A stretch of DNA of 32,132 bases, taken from positions 1-32,132 of the forward strand of contig MFPJ01000042.1 in NCBI GenBank assembly GCA_001782675.1. The letters are read 5' to 3'. Under the pieces are notes generated by a model, which saw only the letters and a program-made list of their open reading frames with translations, did not search any database and was not told the origin of the DNA. A program made the position numbers and the translations under genes. The DNA comes from Candidatus Levybacteria bacterium RIFCSPLOWO2_12_FULL_39_17. GTDB taxonomy: Bacteria; Patescibacteriota; Microgenomatia; Levybacterales; GWA1-39-11. Positions 14,144-23,736 of this stretch are shown here, piece by piece; the first letter of the stretch is position 1; each line of letters begins with the position of its first letter.

Positions 14144-14168
14144 ACAAGACGTTCAGATAGTGGTAGGA
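14143..14168 (+). other. 5' arm of pre-16S processing stem
   Basis: AACAAGACGTTCAGATAGTG followed by GTAGGA pairs over all 26 positions with 15901-15926 (one G-U wobble), bringing both ends of 16S together; in other bacteria such stems are cut by RNase III. Confidence 0.85.
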
Positions 14169-14179
14169 TCTTTTTGCAA

Positions 14180-15749
<1,570 letters not shown>

Positions 15750-15755
15750 TAAATT

Positions 15756-15825
15756 AGATAACGGATATTAGATTTTGGATTTTAGATATTTTTATCTTTT
15801 ATCCAACATCCGTAATCCAATATCT
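15756..15825. repeat. AT-rich inverted repeat in 16S trailer
   Basis: Arms of about 32 bases (AGATAACGGATATTAGATTT... and ...CCGTAATCCAATATCT) are imperfectly complementary. Same word style as the other intergenic inverted repeats. Confidence 0.6.
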
Positions 15826-15900
15826 GGTTTTCCCTTCTCCTGGGACCTTTTAGTAAAAAGGAATGGAGCCTTCTTGAGTTCGCTCAGGAAGTAAAACCAT

Positions 15901-15926
15901 TCCTACCACTATCTGAGCGTCTTGTT
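15901..15926 (+). other. 3' arm of pre-16S processing stem
   Basis: TCCTACCACTATCTGAGCGT followed by CTTGTT; complementary to 14143-14168. Just upstream is a stem with a UUCG tetraloop (CTTCTTGAG-TTCG-CTCAGGAAG) closed by GGAATGG/CCATTCC. Confidence 0.85.
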
Positions 15927-15959
15927 GTTTGTCAAATTAATCTCTCAGCTTTGCTTCTC

Positions 15960-15988
15960 TTGACATTTTCCGAGCTATTCCCTACTAT
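15960..15988 (+). promoter_or_regulatory. promoter of 714-residue anchored protein
   Basis: TTGACA, 17-base spacer, TACTAT, then 6 bases to GTG 15995; supports the GTG start. Confidence 0.65.
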
Positions 15989-15994
15989 TATATT

Positions 15995-18139
15995 GTGGAG
16001 CAAAAAGAGGAAATAAAGCCGCAAACCAATTCTCTGGAGTCCAAAGAAAATCCAAAGTCCTTCTTAATCTTTATTGTTGTTGCGCTTCTGGTTCTTGGAC
16101 TTTCTGCCGGTGTCTATCTTGGAACAAAAAAAGAGCAAAACCCACAAGCACCCCAAGAACAAAAAAAGGAGCAGGCAAGTTTTAATTCTATCTCAAAACA
16201 TACACTCGTTTTTGGGTATTGGGATTCAAATTCTTCCCATATTAATGCTGTAGACTTGAATTCGGGAGTCATACAGGAGGTTGCCGTTCTATCTTCAAAT
16301 ATTAAGAAGGTTACGGTTGTTTCTCCCCAGAAATTAATACTCATCAACCAGACGGATTCAAGAGACCATGGCAAGGAAATAGCAAGTTATGATTTAGGAT
16401 CAAAGCTGACAAGTCCCCTTGTCCCAGCTTCTTCGGGGTTCGGAATAGATGACTATGTCAGTTCTCCCGGCAAACGCTTTCTTGCAACATGGGAAGTAAT
16501 TCCCGGAGGGTCGAGCCTATTGGGAGGCAAATCCCGTGTCTATTCTGTGGATCTTCAGAATCCTGAAGTAAAGAATCTTATTTATGATGAAACCTTCTCA
16601 GCGGGTGTTCCTGTCCATTACCCCGTGGCAGTTCTTGATAATGGAGAAATCTTTCTTGACACTTTTGAGGCCAATACAACTGCCGGGTGGGCAAACGGAA
16701 TGAGTGTTTCAAATTTCACAGGACAGGACAAAAAAGTGCTTTCCTCAATGCTCAGCGGGACATACGGAACGCAGCCAACCTTATCACCGGACGGAAAATA
16801 TCTTGCTTTTGCAGGCTATGATGGGAGTTTGGGATCCGGAATATTTTCGGTAGCTCAAAATGAAAACTTCAGGCAGGCAATTCTTTCTCCAAATACCGTT
16901 GAGATCCTAGATACCAATACGAAACAGCGGATAAGACTGCCAAAATTATCAGGTTTAAACAGGTATCCTAATGTCGCGTGGGATCATGCTTCCGGAAATG
17001 TTATTTATTCCCTTATTTCAAAGAATTCAGCAAATAATGGTGTTTACCTTTATGATATCTCAAAATCCGACTTTAAAAGATTAAGAAGCAGTAAGGAAGG
17101 AGAGCAGAATGATTATTCCGTCATTTCAACACTAAGCAATAATAATTTATTATCAGGAATAAAAGATCCGTCTTCCTCATCTTTGGGCAATCTTGGTGAA
17201 AAATACGCATCTTCATTCAGCGAGATCTCGGTTTACGATTATGCTTTGGAAAAAAGAACTCTCATTGGTGTAAATCAGAGCTTAATCCAATACTTGACTG
17301 TTCTTCAAAATAACTATTTTAAAGACGCGAGAGAAATAGGAAGAATTGATACGAGCAAAGGGGCTGATCGAGAGAAAAATCAACTTCAGCTTCAAACATT
17401 TGTTTTAAAACCCAGCCTTGAACCTAAAAGAATTGAACAGCAAACCTTGCCTATTTGCCGTAATCTTGCGGCAGAACAATGTAATTCCCTGCTTGGTACA
17501 AATTTTGATTCGGATCAAAAAGGTAAAACTTCTAATAATCAATATAATGCCTGCTTTAATCAGCAATTTAAGGAGTTAAGAGCGACACAGGGAGCCTGCT
17601 CAGACAGCCCTTTGTACCTTTACGGGCAGGAAGGGCAAAGAATAGAAATTAAAATAGAGACAGATATTTCTTCATCAAATATTAACTACAATGGAAATTA
17701 CAATGTCGTTTTGGGTAAAAAAGGCGCCATAATTTCAGGCGGAAGGGAAGTTGATAATATAAGTTTTGATTATGTTTCCGCACTAAGACGGCTGCCAAGA
17801 TTAGAATATGGCAAAACGGTCAGGAGCCAAGATTTGAGCTTGATTCTTGAGGAATTTGGCAAGAAACTGGGCCTGAATGATAGGGAGATAAATGATTTAA
17901 TCCTCTCTTTGGAGGGAAAAATTTCGAGTCCTTATGTTTTTGTTTCCTTTTATGATGAAGTAGCATCAAAAGCGATCCTGCCAATTTCATTTAATCCCGC
18001 GCCCGATATTTACAAAAATATTGTTTTTTTCCTTAAGCCTCTTGATGCTCCGCTTGTTTCCGTCGCCCCGCAATTTCCAGAAGTTCCACAGCGTCAAGGT
18101 TTCACCGCGGTTGAAGTAAGCTACATTATTGACAACTAG
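15995..18139 (+). CDS. large membrane-anchored protein, probable beta-propeller
   Basis: 714 residues. A short charged N-terminus is followed by one membrane helix (about 23-44, FLIFIVVALLVLGLSAGVYL) and a Gln/Lys/Glu-rich linker, so the bulk is outside the cell. The body (about 65-440) has repeats typical of WD40/TolB-type propellers, notably PTLSPDGKYLAFAGYDGS and the general spacing of blades; the match is by eye. The C-terminal part (about 475-714) is a second domain with four Cys (PICRNLAAEQCNSLL, NACFNQQF, GACSDS) that may form disulphides. No enzymatic motif seen. Leaderless-type GTG start. It faces a minus-strand gene, with 3 bases between the stops. Function unknown. Confidence 0.75.
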   Translation: MEQKEEIKPQTNSLESKENPKSFLIFIVVALLVLGLSAGVYLGTKKEQNPQAPQEQKKEQASFNSISKHTLVFGYWDSNSSHINAVDLNSGVIQEVAVLSSNIKKVTVVSPQKLILINQTDSRDHGKEIASYDLGSKLTSPLVPASSGFGIDDYVSSPGKRFLATWEVIPGGSSLLGGKSRVYSVDLQNPEVKNLIYDETFSAGVPVHYPVAVLDNGEIFLDTFEANTTAGWANGMSVSNFTGQDKKVLSSMLSGTYGTQPTLSPDGKYLAFAGYDGSLGSGIFSVAQNENFRQAILSPNTVEILDTNTKQRIRLPKLSGLNRYPNVAWDHASGNVIYSLISKNSANNGVYLYDISKSDFKRLRSSKEGEQNDYSVISTLSNNNLLSGIKDPSSSSLGNLGEKYASSFSEISVYDYALEKRTLIGVNQSLIQYLTVLQNNYFKDAREIGRIDTSKGADREKNQLQLQTFVLKPSLEPKRIEQQTLPICRNLAAEQCNSLLGTNFDSDQKGKTSNNQYNACFNQQFKELRATQGACSDSPLYLYGQEGQRIEIKIETDISSSNINYNGNYNVVLGKKGAIISGGREVDNISFDYVSALRRLPRLEYGKTVRSQDLSLILEEFGKKLGLNDREINDLILSLEGKISSPYVFVSFYDEVASKAILPISFNPAPDIYKNIVFFLKPLDAPLVSVAPQFPEVPQRQGFTAVEVSYIIDN

Positions 18140-18151
18140 TTTCTAGTTTTT
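18134..18151 (+). terminator. weak hairpin at convergent gene ends
   Basis: AACTAG-TTT-CTAGTT followed by T-run, overlapping the stop of the 714-residue gene. Short AU-rich stem, so only a possible terminator. Confidence 0.3.
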
Positions 18152-18442
18152 GGGTTGGGTGCAGCAGAAAGCCTGTCTTCCCAACGAAGTAGTGCACATC
18201 TCATTTCCATCATATTTCACAATTTCCCCCGAAAGACAATAGGATTGAGGCCGGCAGGTGTTTGTGGTTCCGTCAGGATTGACAGCGGGACAGCCGGGCG
18301 TTCCTGTAACTTCAGATGAGGGCACCTCTGTTGCTTCCTGTCTAATATCCTGCTTCTGATTAACCAGGAAAATTGTGACAGGCAAGGAAATAGCAACGAA
18401 CAAGAAAACAATTCCGCTGATTGTTTTATAACCTTCTCCCAC
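18143..18442 (-). CDS. small Cys-rich membrane-anchored protein
   Basis: 99 residues: an N-terminal membrane helix (about 8-27, ISGIVFLFVAISLPVTIFLV) directly followed by NQKQDIRQEA, then a short Pro/Thr/Ser linker and a domain with six Cys (GCPAVN, TCRP, SYCLSG, MCTT, FCC). The spacing suggests a small disulphide-bonded extracellular module. The membrane/QDIRQ segment is shared with the 948-residue dockerin protein further downstream. The GTG start is backed by a promoter 7 bases upstream. No known family; probably a surface protein of unknown role. Confidence 0.7.
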   Translation of the reverse strand: MGEGYKTISGIVFLFVAISLPVTIFLVNQKQDIRQEATEVPSSEVTGTPGCPAVNPDGTTNTCRPQSYCLSGEIVKYDGNEMCTTSLGRQAFCCTQPKN

Positions 18443-18449
18443 TAAAATT

Positions 18450-18478
18450 AGTATTGGAGAAAATTAAAATTTTGTCAA
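18450..18478 (-). promoter_or_regulatory. promoter of small Cys-rich protein
   Basis: Minus strand: TTGACA (18478-18473), 17-base spacer, AATACT (18455-18450), 7 bases to GTG 18442. Confidence 0.65.
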
Positions 18479-18534
18479 CCCCAAAGATATCTTAAATAGA
18501 TTTTGAGCTCAATTTGTGCTAAACTATTTATTCT

Positions 18535-18606
18535 GGCGCGGTGGCGAAGTGGTAACGCGGGGGTCTGCAAAACCTCTATGCGAGGGTTCGATTCCCTTCC
18601 GCGCCT
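18535..18606 (+). tRNA. tRNA-Cys (GCA)
   Basis: 72 bases. Acceptor GGCGCGG/CCGCGCC, discriminator T (expected for Cys), anticodon loop TCTGCAAAA with anticodon GCA, T-loop GGTTCGATTCC. No encoded CCA, so the tail must be added by enzyme. An extended -10 (TGCTAAACT, 18518-18526) lies just upstream. The 205 bases between this tRNA and the next hold only a TTG-start ORF of about 40 hydrophobic residues (18611-18733) without an SD, not called. Confidence 0.95.
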
Positions 18607-18811
18607 CAAGTTGTTAGCCTCCAAAGCCTTTACTTTTTTAATTGGACAAATCGCACAAAAAGCTATAGTTTTCCCGGTGGCCGCGGCAATTTATATTACT
18701 AATGCAATAGCAAACGAATTTGAAAGATCTTGAGAGGTGGTATTCAAAAATCCCGACCCTCCGGGGAGAACAGCCGATCTTTTTTTCGGGGATTGATAGT
18801 GAGTCGAAGAG

Positions 18812-18883
18812 TGGGTCGCCTAAGAGTCGAACTTAGCACCTCTTTCTTATCAGGAAAGCGTTCTACCGATGAACTAGCGACCC
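18812..18883 (-). tRNA. tRNA-Ile (GAU)
   Basis: 72 bases on the minus strand. Acceptor GGGTCGC/GCGACCC, discriminator A, anticodon loop CTGATAA with anticodon GAU, T-loop TTCGACT. No encoded CCA. In many bacteria this tRNA lies in the 16S-23S spacer; here it stands apart. Its first 10 bases overlap the end of the GIY-YIG gene. Confidence 0.95.
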
Positions 18884-19128
18884 AAATAATTCTTCAAAAC
18901 TTTTTTTAAATGTGTTCGTCCCCAACCAGTTTTAAAAAACTTCTCTCTGGTTGTCGCATCTCGCTGGTTTAGATAACCTTCTAAATAAATTAGCTTAAAA
19001 GGTTTTCTATGTTTCGTAACATTCACTTTGCCTAAGTTGTGTTCCGCTAATCTTCTTAAAATGTTATTCGAATAACCAACGTACAATTTATTGTCCTTCA
19101 GACTTTGTAGAATGTACAAGTAGTACAT
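18874..19128 (-). CDS. GIY-YIG domain protein (UPF0213/YhbQ-like)
   Basis: 84 residues forming a single GIY-YIG nuclease-like domain: YLYILQSLKDNKLYVGYSNN (the GIY and YIG elements in altered form YIL and YVG), Arg and His in LRRLAEHN, and the conserved Glu in TREKFFK. Stand-alone proteins of this type are common; whether they cut DNA is uncertain. The TAG stop lies inside the tRNA-Ile sequence, so both are probably on one transcript. A TAAAAT box lies 6 bases before the ATG, again leaderless-like. Confidence 0.85.
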   Translation of the reverse strand: MYYLYILQSLKDNKLYVGYSNNILRRLAEHNLGKVNVTKHRKPFKLIYLEGYLNQRDATTREKFFKTGWGRTHLKKVLKNYLGR

Positions 19129-19145
19129 TCAAATATTTTATCAAA

Positions 19146-19215
19146 GTTCACGAAACCGTTCTTTACCCGTCAAGGTTTTTGCCGAACAAAAATTTAGTCG
19201 GGTAAACCGGTGAAC
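19146..19215. other. stem-loop in GIY-YIG/cohesin gap
   Basis: GTTCAC (19146-19151) with GTGAAC (19210-19215), and TTTACCCG (19162-19169) with CGGGTAAA (19199-19206), closing a loop of about 29 bases. The two stems are nested, so this is more than a simple terminator. Role unknown. Confidence 0.4.
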
Positions 19216-19277
19216 TAAGTGCCCGAGATTTTATATTTTAACAAAGTTTAAGGCTGAAAGACAAGGGATAGCCTTGT

Positions 19278-19913
19278 CTATTGTGCTTGAGGGGGTGGGG
19301 TAGTTATGGCCGGACTTGCCGGAGAGAGCGTTTGTTTTGAAAGCGTAAGATTTAGGGAAAGAGCTTCCTTGAGCACCGATTCATTCTCCCCCAAAACCGT
19401 AACCATGGTTTTATTTAGAAATACGATCGCTGTGTTTACGGGAGGATTGAAGGATTTTTGAAAATAAAGAGTGGCAATTCTTCCAATGCCTCTTTTCGCT
19501 TCGTCTCCGGGACTGATGGCAATTGCATAGGAAATCCTTCCCGTCTCTTGGTTTATATCATTAAATAAAACAGCAGCGGAAGGACCAAAGAAATCGGTCT
19601 CGGCAAGACTTGGAGTCAATTTGACGCCAGTTATAGCCTTCGGATCAAATACTGCTTCAATTTGAACTCCGCTGATATCAACGGGTCCTGTTTCAATCAT
19701 GATATCCACAGTTGAAACAGGAGTTATTTGTTCTGAAAGATCGATATTTTGAGGGTTGAAAAAAATCCGGGCTGTTTTTTGGATTACCTTTTTGGTTGGT
19801 TGGGGAGAAACCTCATTGCGGGATTTTTGATTTTCAGCGCTTGCCGCCAAAAATAGCAAGACTCCCGTGACTGCCGCCAGTATTAAAATTAAAATTGTGG
19901 TTTTCTTAGGCAT
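19278..19913 (-). CDS. membrane-anchored cohesin-like protein
   Basis: 211 residues. N-terminal membrane helix (about 5-25, TILILILAAVTGVLLFLAAS) followed by a charged linker and a beta-sandwich domain of cohesin type (about 45-185): IFFNPQNIDL, VDIMIETGPVDISGVQIEAV with FDPKAITGV, a central GRISYAIAIS strand and GIGRIATLYFQ, matching the order of strands in cohesins. A Pro/Thr tail (SPASPAITTPPPQAQ) ends the protein. Cohesins bind dockerin modules in cellulosomes and related surface assemblies. The gene immediately upstream on the same strand encodes a dockerin protein, which makes this reading much stronger. No enzymatic domain. Binding to that dockerin is inferred. Confidence 0.75.
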   Translation of the reverse strand: MPKKTTILILILAAVTGVLLFLAASAENQKSRNEVSPQPTKKVIQKTARIFFNPQNIDLSEQITPVSTVDIMIETGPVDISGVQIEAVFDPKAITGVKLTPSLAETDFFGPSAAVLFNDINQETGRISYAIAISPGDEAKRGIGRIATLYFQKSFNPPVNTAIVFLNKTMVTVLGENESVLKEALSLNLTLSKQTLSPASPAITTPPPQAQ

Positions 19914-20000
19914 AGTAGTAATATTAAATATAAAAAATAAAATATAAAATATCTGTTTTCATTTTATGCAACTTGGCCTTCTCCTGTCAATTCCCCCAGT

Positions 20001-20036
20001 TAATACTAAATACTTAATACAAAATACTAAATACTG
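20001..20036. repeat. AT-rich ATACTAAATACTT-type repeat
   Basis: Runs of TAATACTAAATACTTAATAC in the gap between the dockerin and cohesin genes; the gap 19914-20046 holds nothing else clear. Confidence 0.55.
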
Positions 20037-20046
20037 CGCGAAGCGC

Positions 20047-22893
20047 TTAGTCTCCGTTTCTTATCGCAAAACCCCTAAGCAATATATTAAGATCCATCTC
20101 CTCAACTTTCCCGTCATCATTTAAGTCCGAAAGGGTCTTTTTATCGCAGGTTTTATCTCCAAAGCAGGAGATAAAGATATTGTAATCCAGGATGTCCATG
20201 GTATTGTTTTGATCCAAGTCTCCCGAGACAAGGGCGACCTGAGGGATTTGAGACGAAGTTCCCGGAAGTCCGCTTAGATTTTGAATTCCGGAAGCAAGTT
20301 TAAGCAAAGTATTATCAAGCTTTATTTTAATCGTGTGCGGGCCTGAAAGTGTTTGCCCCGTATTTACATTTCCCGCGAACTTTGTTCCGTCAAAAGTGAG
20401 AGTGCCTGACGAATTCGCAACTTCCTGATTTTGGGCATTTTTTATAATTATCCTTGCTTCCCGTGTTTTTCTTGCCGGATTCGTATTGCCGCCCGCGCCG
20501 CTTCCGATTCCGGGCATTACGGCCGAGATTAAAAGAGGAATTCCCCCTTGTGGTTGAGTCGGAGTCACGGTAACGGTTGGAACTCCGGTGAGACCAGCCG
20601 TTGGTGTTCTGGTGGCAGTGGGCGTGGAAGTGGTGGGAGTCGAGGTTGGCGGCGGAGCAGATGGTTGATAGCAGACTGTGGCATGAAGCGTGGTTGCATA
20701 TTGACCACCATCAGGGTTAGCAAGAGATTCTGCCTCTAATTCGAGATTCTGGATGTCTGTCAATGTCCATGAGCCGCCGCCAGGCTTGCTAGTGAACTGT
20801 TCTTGATATGTAGTATAGGCTTCGCTGCTGGCCATGGTTCGCGTAGCGCCGAGATTCTTGTTTGTTCCCAGCACCTGATTAGCTCTTGCCCGATGCGTCA
20901 AACTGCCCCAGTTTGTTCTTGCCCTCCATTCTGCGGTTACCCAATTAATGGTAGTGCCAGATTGAATGTTAATCGGATTTGCCAATGCGTAACGTTGAAT
21001 CTCCCCAGCAGTACCTTCAAATATCTCGGATGTATCATCATCGTGAGGAGCATTAACTGCAGTTACTTTGTTTATGCTGTTCCACCACTGGTCAGGACTA
21101 CTAACAGCAGTAGTCTCTAGGGTTTCTTGGCTGCCTGAACACGCCAGCGGAGATGGTACGGGGGTTGAAGTGGACGGTGGAGGAGTGGACGATGACCCTG
21201 TACAGCAGCATACATTGTCGCCGCAGGGGGCTGAAGGGAAAAAGTAGCCCTTCCCGCCTGACGTACAAGAAGTTTTACTGCCGCAATAACCGCCTGAAAA
21301 CTTTTGCTTTACACATTCGCTGCTGCACGAGCTTGGGGGCGACTTAGTGGGGGTGGGGGCGCCGCCGGAACAGCAGCATCGAACTGCGCCCGGAGGGCCT
21401 TCAACATCACATTTTTGATTTCCTACATCACTATAACCTGATGAGCATATGCCCATACATGTTCCGTTTGAATATCCATTTGAAGTACAGTAATTACTAC
21501 AGGTTGACCCCCCCGTACTTGCTACGCAGGCTCCGTTTTGACATACCTTGCCGGTACCGCAAGGAGTGGCAGTGCCCCCTGGTAAACATCCGCCTGCATT
21601 GCAATAGACCTGCATGACGCTCGTATTGTTATAACAGTAATCCTCAACAGAAGCGCCGCTTACACCGGTACACTTGCCTTTTACAGTTGGATCATTAGTG
21701 GGATCGGTATCCGTGCATGTCCCCCCGCCTGCGGCCGCATAAGTTACGGTAGCGGTCCAAGTCGTCCCTCCCGTAACTCGAACACTGCAGAGGCGATCGG
21801 CAATAGCATCATTATCATTGCACCCGTCCCACTTAGAGAAATTATAAGTTATGCCATTGGACAGAAATTGTTGTGGCGCGTCCAAGCGCGTAACAATGTC
21901 GCCGGTGCTGGGCTTGGAATAACCATCAGCGTCAGTGGTGCCGCCGAATCCTCCTCCATAACCATCGGTGATGGGCACGCCGGTGATCGGTGAAGATTTA
22001 ACTACAAGAGTATTGGTGCCTCCGCCGCCGGTTCCGCTGCAGTCGTCTCTTGTAGTAAAACTCCAGGGCAAACTATTGGTTTCTCCTGCCGCGTTTTTCG
22101 ATTTTACCCCCCAATAATACTTCCAGCCGGGGATTAGTCCCGTTTGGGCGTAGGGTGTGCTGGTAGAGATTGGAACAACGCCCGCATCAGTGAAGGGGTC
22201 ATTATTGCCGTCATTATCACCGTCAACATAAAGCGTGTTGGTAGTGCCCGAGTCTGCGCTCCACGAATATGAAACCTTGACCGTGTTTCCCTCGCAGATT
22301 CCAACAGATGTGCTGTTGTTTGTGGGCGATGATAAAGTTGGGACATTTGGCTTGGATGTCGCAGGAGGGGGCGGAGCATCGGTGGTTGCGGGAGGAGGGG
22401 GCGGAGTGCTGTCACACTGAACATCCTGATCGGCAAACTTATATATAAGATCATTAGAGTCGCCTTTAGGATATATAGAGTAGTCAACGGTAGTCCTACT
22501 GCTACAATTTGTATCCCATTCCAATTCATAAGTCGTTGTTTCGCCATCAAGGGGATCATCTATATCATCAAATGCCACCCAAAGTTTACTAATTTCCGAA
22601 CCCGCAGGTATAGTGACAGAGCCACTTATTATTGTGTCAGTTCCGCCTGAAGTTTTTTTCTGTTTGAATCTGTAATCTACAATTCGGAATATCGTGCCCT
22701 CCTTATTGATAAATGCTGCTTGCATGTAATCTTTATGTGCTCCGACTGCGGCTCGTTGGCGGATGTCTTGCTGTTGGCCGACAAGAGAAATTGTGATCGG
22801 AATAGATAGGGCAAGGGCTCCTATAAATAGAATTGCCGCGGTTCTTTTATAAGAAGAAAATATAAATTCAATACCGGTCTTTAATTTTTCCAT
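20047..22893 (-). CDS. giant modular surface protein with C-terminal dockerin
   Basis: 948 residues. Order: N-terminal membrane helix (about 15-37) followed by GQQQDIRQRA; a beta domain; Pro-rich linker; fibronectin III-like domain (about 185-285, PNVPTLSSPTNNS... WKYYWGVKSKN); a Gly-rich beta module; two related Cys-rich modules (about 465-510 and 520-565, each ending in CCC with preceding C...CSSGY or CTSGG); a beta-sandwich domain with Trp residues (about 590-745); Thr/Pro linkers; and a dockerin (about 888-948) with two 12-residue calcium loops, DLDQNNTMDILD and DLNDDGKVEEMD. Probably anchored at the membrane with the rest outside. SD AGGAG lies 6 bases before ATG. No catalytic motif found; likely adhesion or scaffold role. 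Confidence 0.8.
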   Translation of the reverse strand: MEKLKTGIEFIFSSYKRTAAILFIGALALSIPITISLVGQQQDIRQRAAVGAHKDYMQAAFINKEGTIFRIVDYRFKQKKTSGGTDTIISGSVTIPAGSEISKLWVAFDDIDDPLDGETTTYELEWDTNCSSRTTVDYSIYPKGDSNDLIYKFADQDVQCDSTPPPPPATTDAPPPPATSKPNVPTLSSPTNNSTSVGICEGNTVKVSYSWSADSGTTNTLYVDGDNDGNNDPFTDAGVVPISTSTPYAQTGLIPGWKYYWGVKSKNAAGETNSLPWSFTTRDDCSGTGGGGTNTLVVKSSPITGVPITDGYGGGFGGTTDADGYSKPSTGDIVTRLDAPQQFLSNGITYNFSKWDGCNDNDAIADRLCSVRVTGGTTWTATVTYAAAGGGTCTDTDPTNDPTVKGKCTGVSGASVEDYCYNNTSVMQVYCNAGGCLPGGTATPCGTGKVCQNGACVASTGGSTCSNYCTSNGYSNGTCMGICSSGYSDVGNQKCDVEGPPGAVRCCCSGGAPTPTKSPPSSCSSECVKQKFSGGYCGSKTSCTSGGKGYFFPSAPCGDNVCCCTGSSSTPPPSTSTPVPSPLACSGSQETLETTAVSSPDQWWNSINKVTAVNAPHDDDTSEIFEGTAGEIQRYALANPINIQSGTTINWVTAEWRARTNWGSLTHRARANQVLGTNKNLGATRTMASSEAYTTYQEQFTSKPGGGSWTLTDIQNLELEAESLANPDGGQYATTLHATVCYQPSAPPPTSTPTTSTPTATRTPTAGLTGVPTVTVTPTQPQGGIPLLISAVMPGIGSGAGGNTNPARKTREARIIIKNAQNQEVANSSGTLTFDGTKFAGNVNTGQTLSGPHTIKIKLDNTLLKLASGIQNLSGLPGTSSQIPQVALVSGDLDQNNTMDILDYNIFISCFGDKTCDKKTLSDLNDDGKVEEMDLNILLRGFAIRNGD

Positions 22894-22910
22894 TAAAAGC
22901 TCCTAGAATT

Positions 22911-22939
22911 AGAATAAGCAATAATAATTAAATTGTCAA
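22911..22939 (-). promoter_or_regulatory. promoter of dockerin surface protein
   Basis: Minus strand: TTGACA (22939-22934), 17-base spacer, TATTCT (22916-22911). Unlike most genes here it has a short leader with an SD (TAGGAG). Confidence 0.65.
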
Positions 22940-22988
22940 ATAGTAAACTAGTAAACGGTAAGCTAGACTAGAGCTTATCCGACAAATC

Positions 22989-23009
22989 TGGCAAGGCCCG
23001 GCCTTGACA
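22989..23009. repeat. left REP-like palindrome
   Basis: Core CAAGGCCCGGCCTTG preceded by TGG and followed by ACA. The last six bases are TTGACA, the -35 box of the transposase promoter. Confidence 0.8.
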
Positions 23010-23032
23010 GGACGCCGAAGGTTATGTATGCT
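23004..23032 (+). promoter_or_regulatory. transposase promoter, -35 inside REP
   Basis: TTGACA (23004-23009, the end of the palindrome), 17-base spacer, TATGCT (23027-23032), then 6 bases to ATG 23039. Confidence 0.6.
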
Positions 23033-23038
23033 AAAAAT

Positions 23039-23722
23039 ATGCCTTCTAGAAATAGAATTAAATCTTATGTAGAAAACGGATATTATCATCTTTACAATCG
23101 GGGCGTGGATAAACGAACCATATTTCAAGACAAAAATGATTGCATTGTGTTTTTGAGCTTATTGAAACAATATCTTTCTCCAAAAGAAGAACTTAAGAAT
23201 TTCGTAGGTTTTAATTTGCGTCTTAATCGATTAATGCGAACGAATATGTACGGAGAAATAGAGCTTCTCTCATTTGCGCTTATGCCAAACCATTTTCATT
23301 TATTGATAAAACAAATTGAGAAAAATGGAATTGCCAAATTTATGATACGTTTATGCACTTCTTACTCGATGTATTTTAATAAAAAATATGAACGCATAGG
23401 GCATCTGTTTCAGGATCGCTACAAAGGAGCTCTTGTATTGGACGATAGCTATCTTCTCCACTTATCTCGGTATATTCATCTCAACCCTAAGAAGACAATA
23501 AAAGGTAAGATAAATTTCCAAGAGTTCACAAGTTATCCGTATTATTTGGGCCTAAAAAAAGCGAGTTGGCTTAAGCCGGACTTCGTCCTTGAATATTTTA
23601 GTAATAAAGAGATTGGCAATTACAACGGTTCCTACAAGAAATTTGTGGAGGAGTATAAAGAAGGCTTTACCAGCGAAGAGGTTCTTGGCGATCTTGCTCT
23701 CGATATAGGCGAAGAAGATTGA
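23039..23722 (+). CDS. REP-associated tyrosine (Y1) transposase, TnpA-REP family
   Basis: 227 residues from ATG 23039 (MPSRNRIKSYVENGYYHLYN). Motifs of the HUH/Y1 family: the opening YYHLYNRGVDKR, the metal-binding HUH in MPNHFHLLI (about residues 86-94), the catalytic-Tyr region CTSYSMYFNKKYERIGHLFQ and the RYIHLNP motif, all typical of RAYT proteins related to IS200/IS605 TnpA. These nick single-stranded DNA at REP hairpins. The ORF-track start (23024) overlaps the -10 box, so the next ATG is preferred; it also matches the usual N-terminus. Flanked by matching palindromes. Looks intact. Confidence 0.9.
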   Translation: MPSRNRIKSYVENGYYHLYNRGVDKRTIFQDKNDCIVFLSLLKQYLSPKEELKNFVGFNLRLNRLMRTNMYGEIELLSFALMPNHFHLLIKQIEKNGIAKFMIRLCTSYSMYFNKKYERIGHLFQDRYKGALVLDDSYLLHLSRYIHLNPKKTIKGKINFQEFTSYPYYLGLKKASWLKPDFVLEYFSNKEIGNYNGSYKKFVEEYKEGFTSEEVLGDLALDIGEED

Positions 23723-23736
23723 ACTCTGGCAGGTTT

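Noticed and set aside
15750-15994. 16S-23S spacer with tRNAs
   Set aside because: No tRNA structure and no 23S start; the region closes the pre-16S stem and a protein promoter follows.
18611-18733. Possible 40-residue hydrophobic protein after tRNA-Cys
   Set aside because: Only a TTG start, no SD or promoter, and the ORF-track version begins upstream of the tRNA and runs through it.
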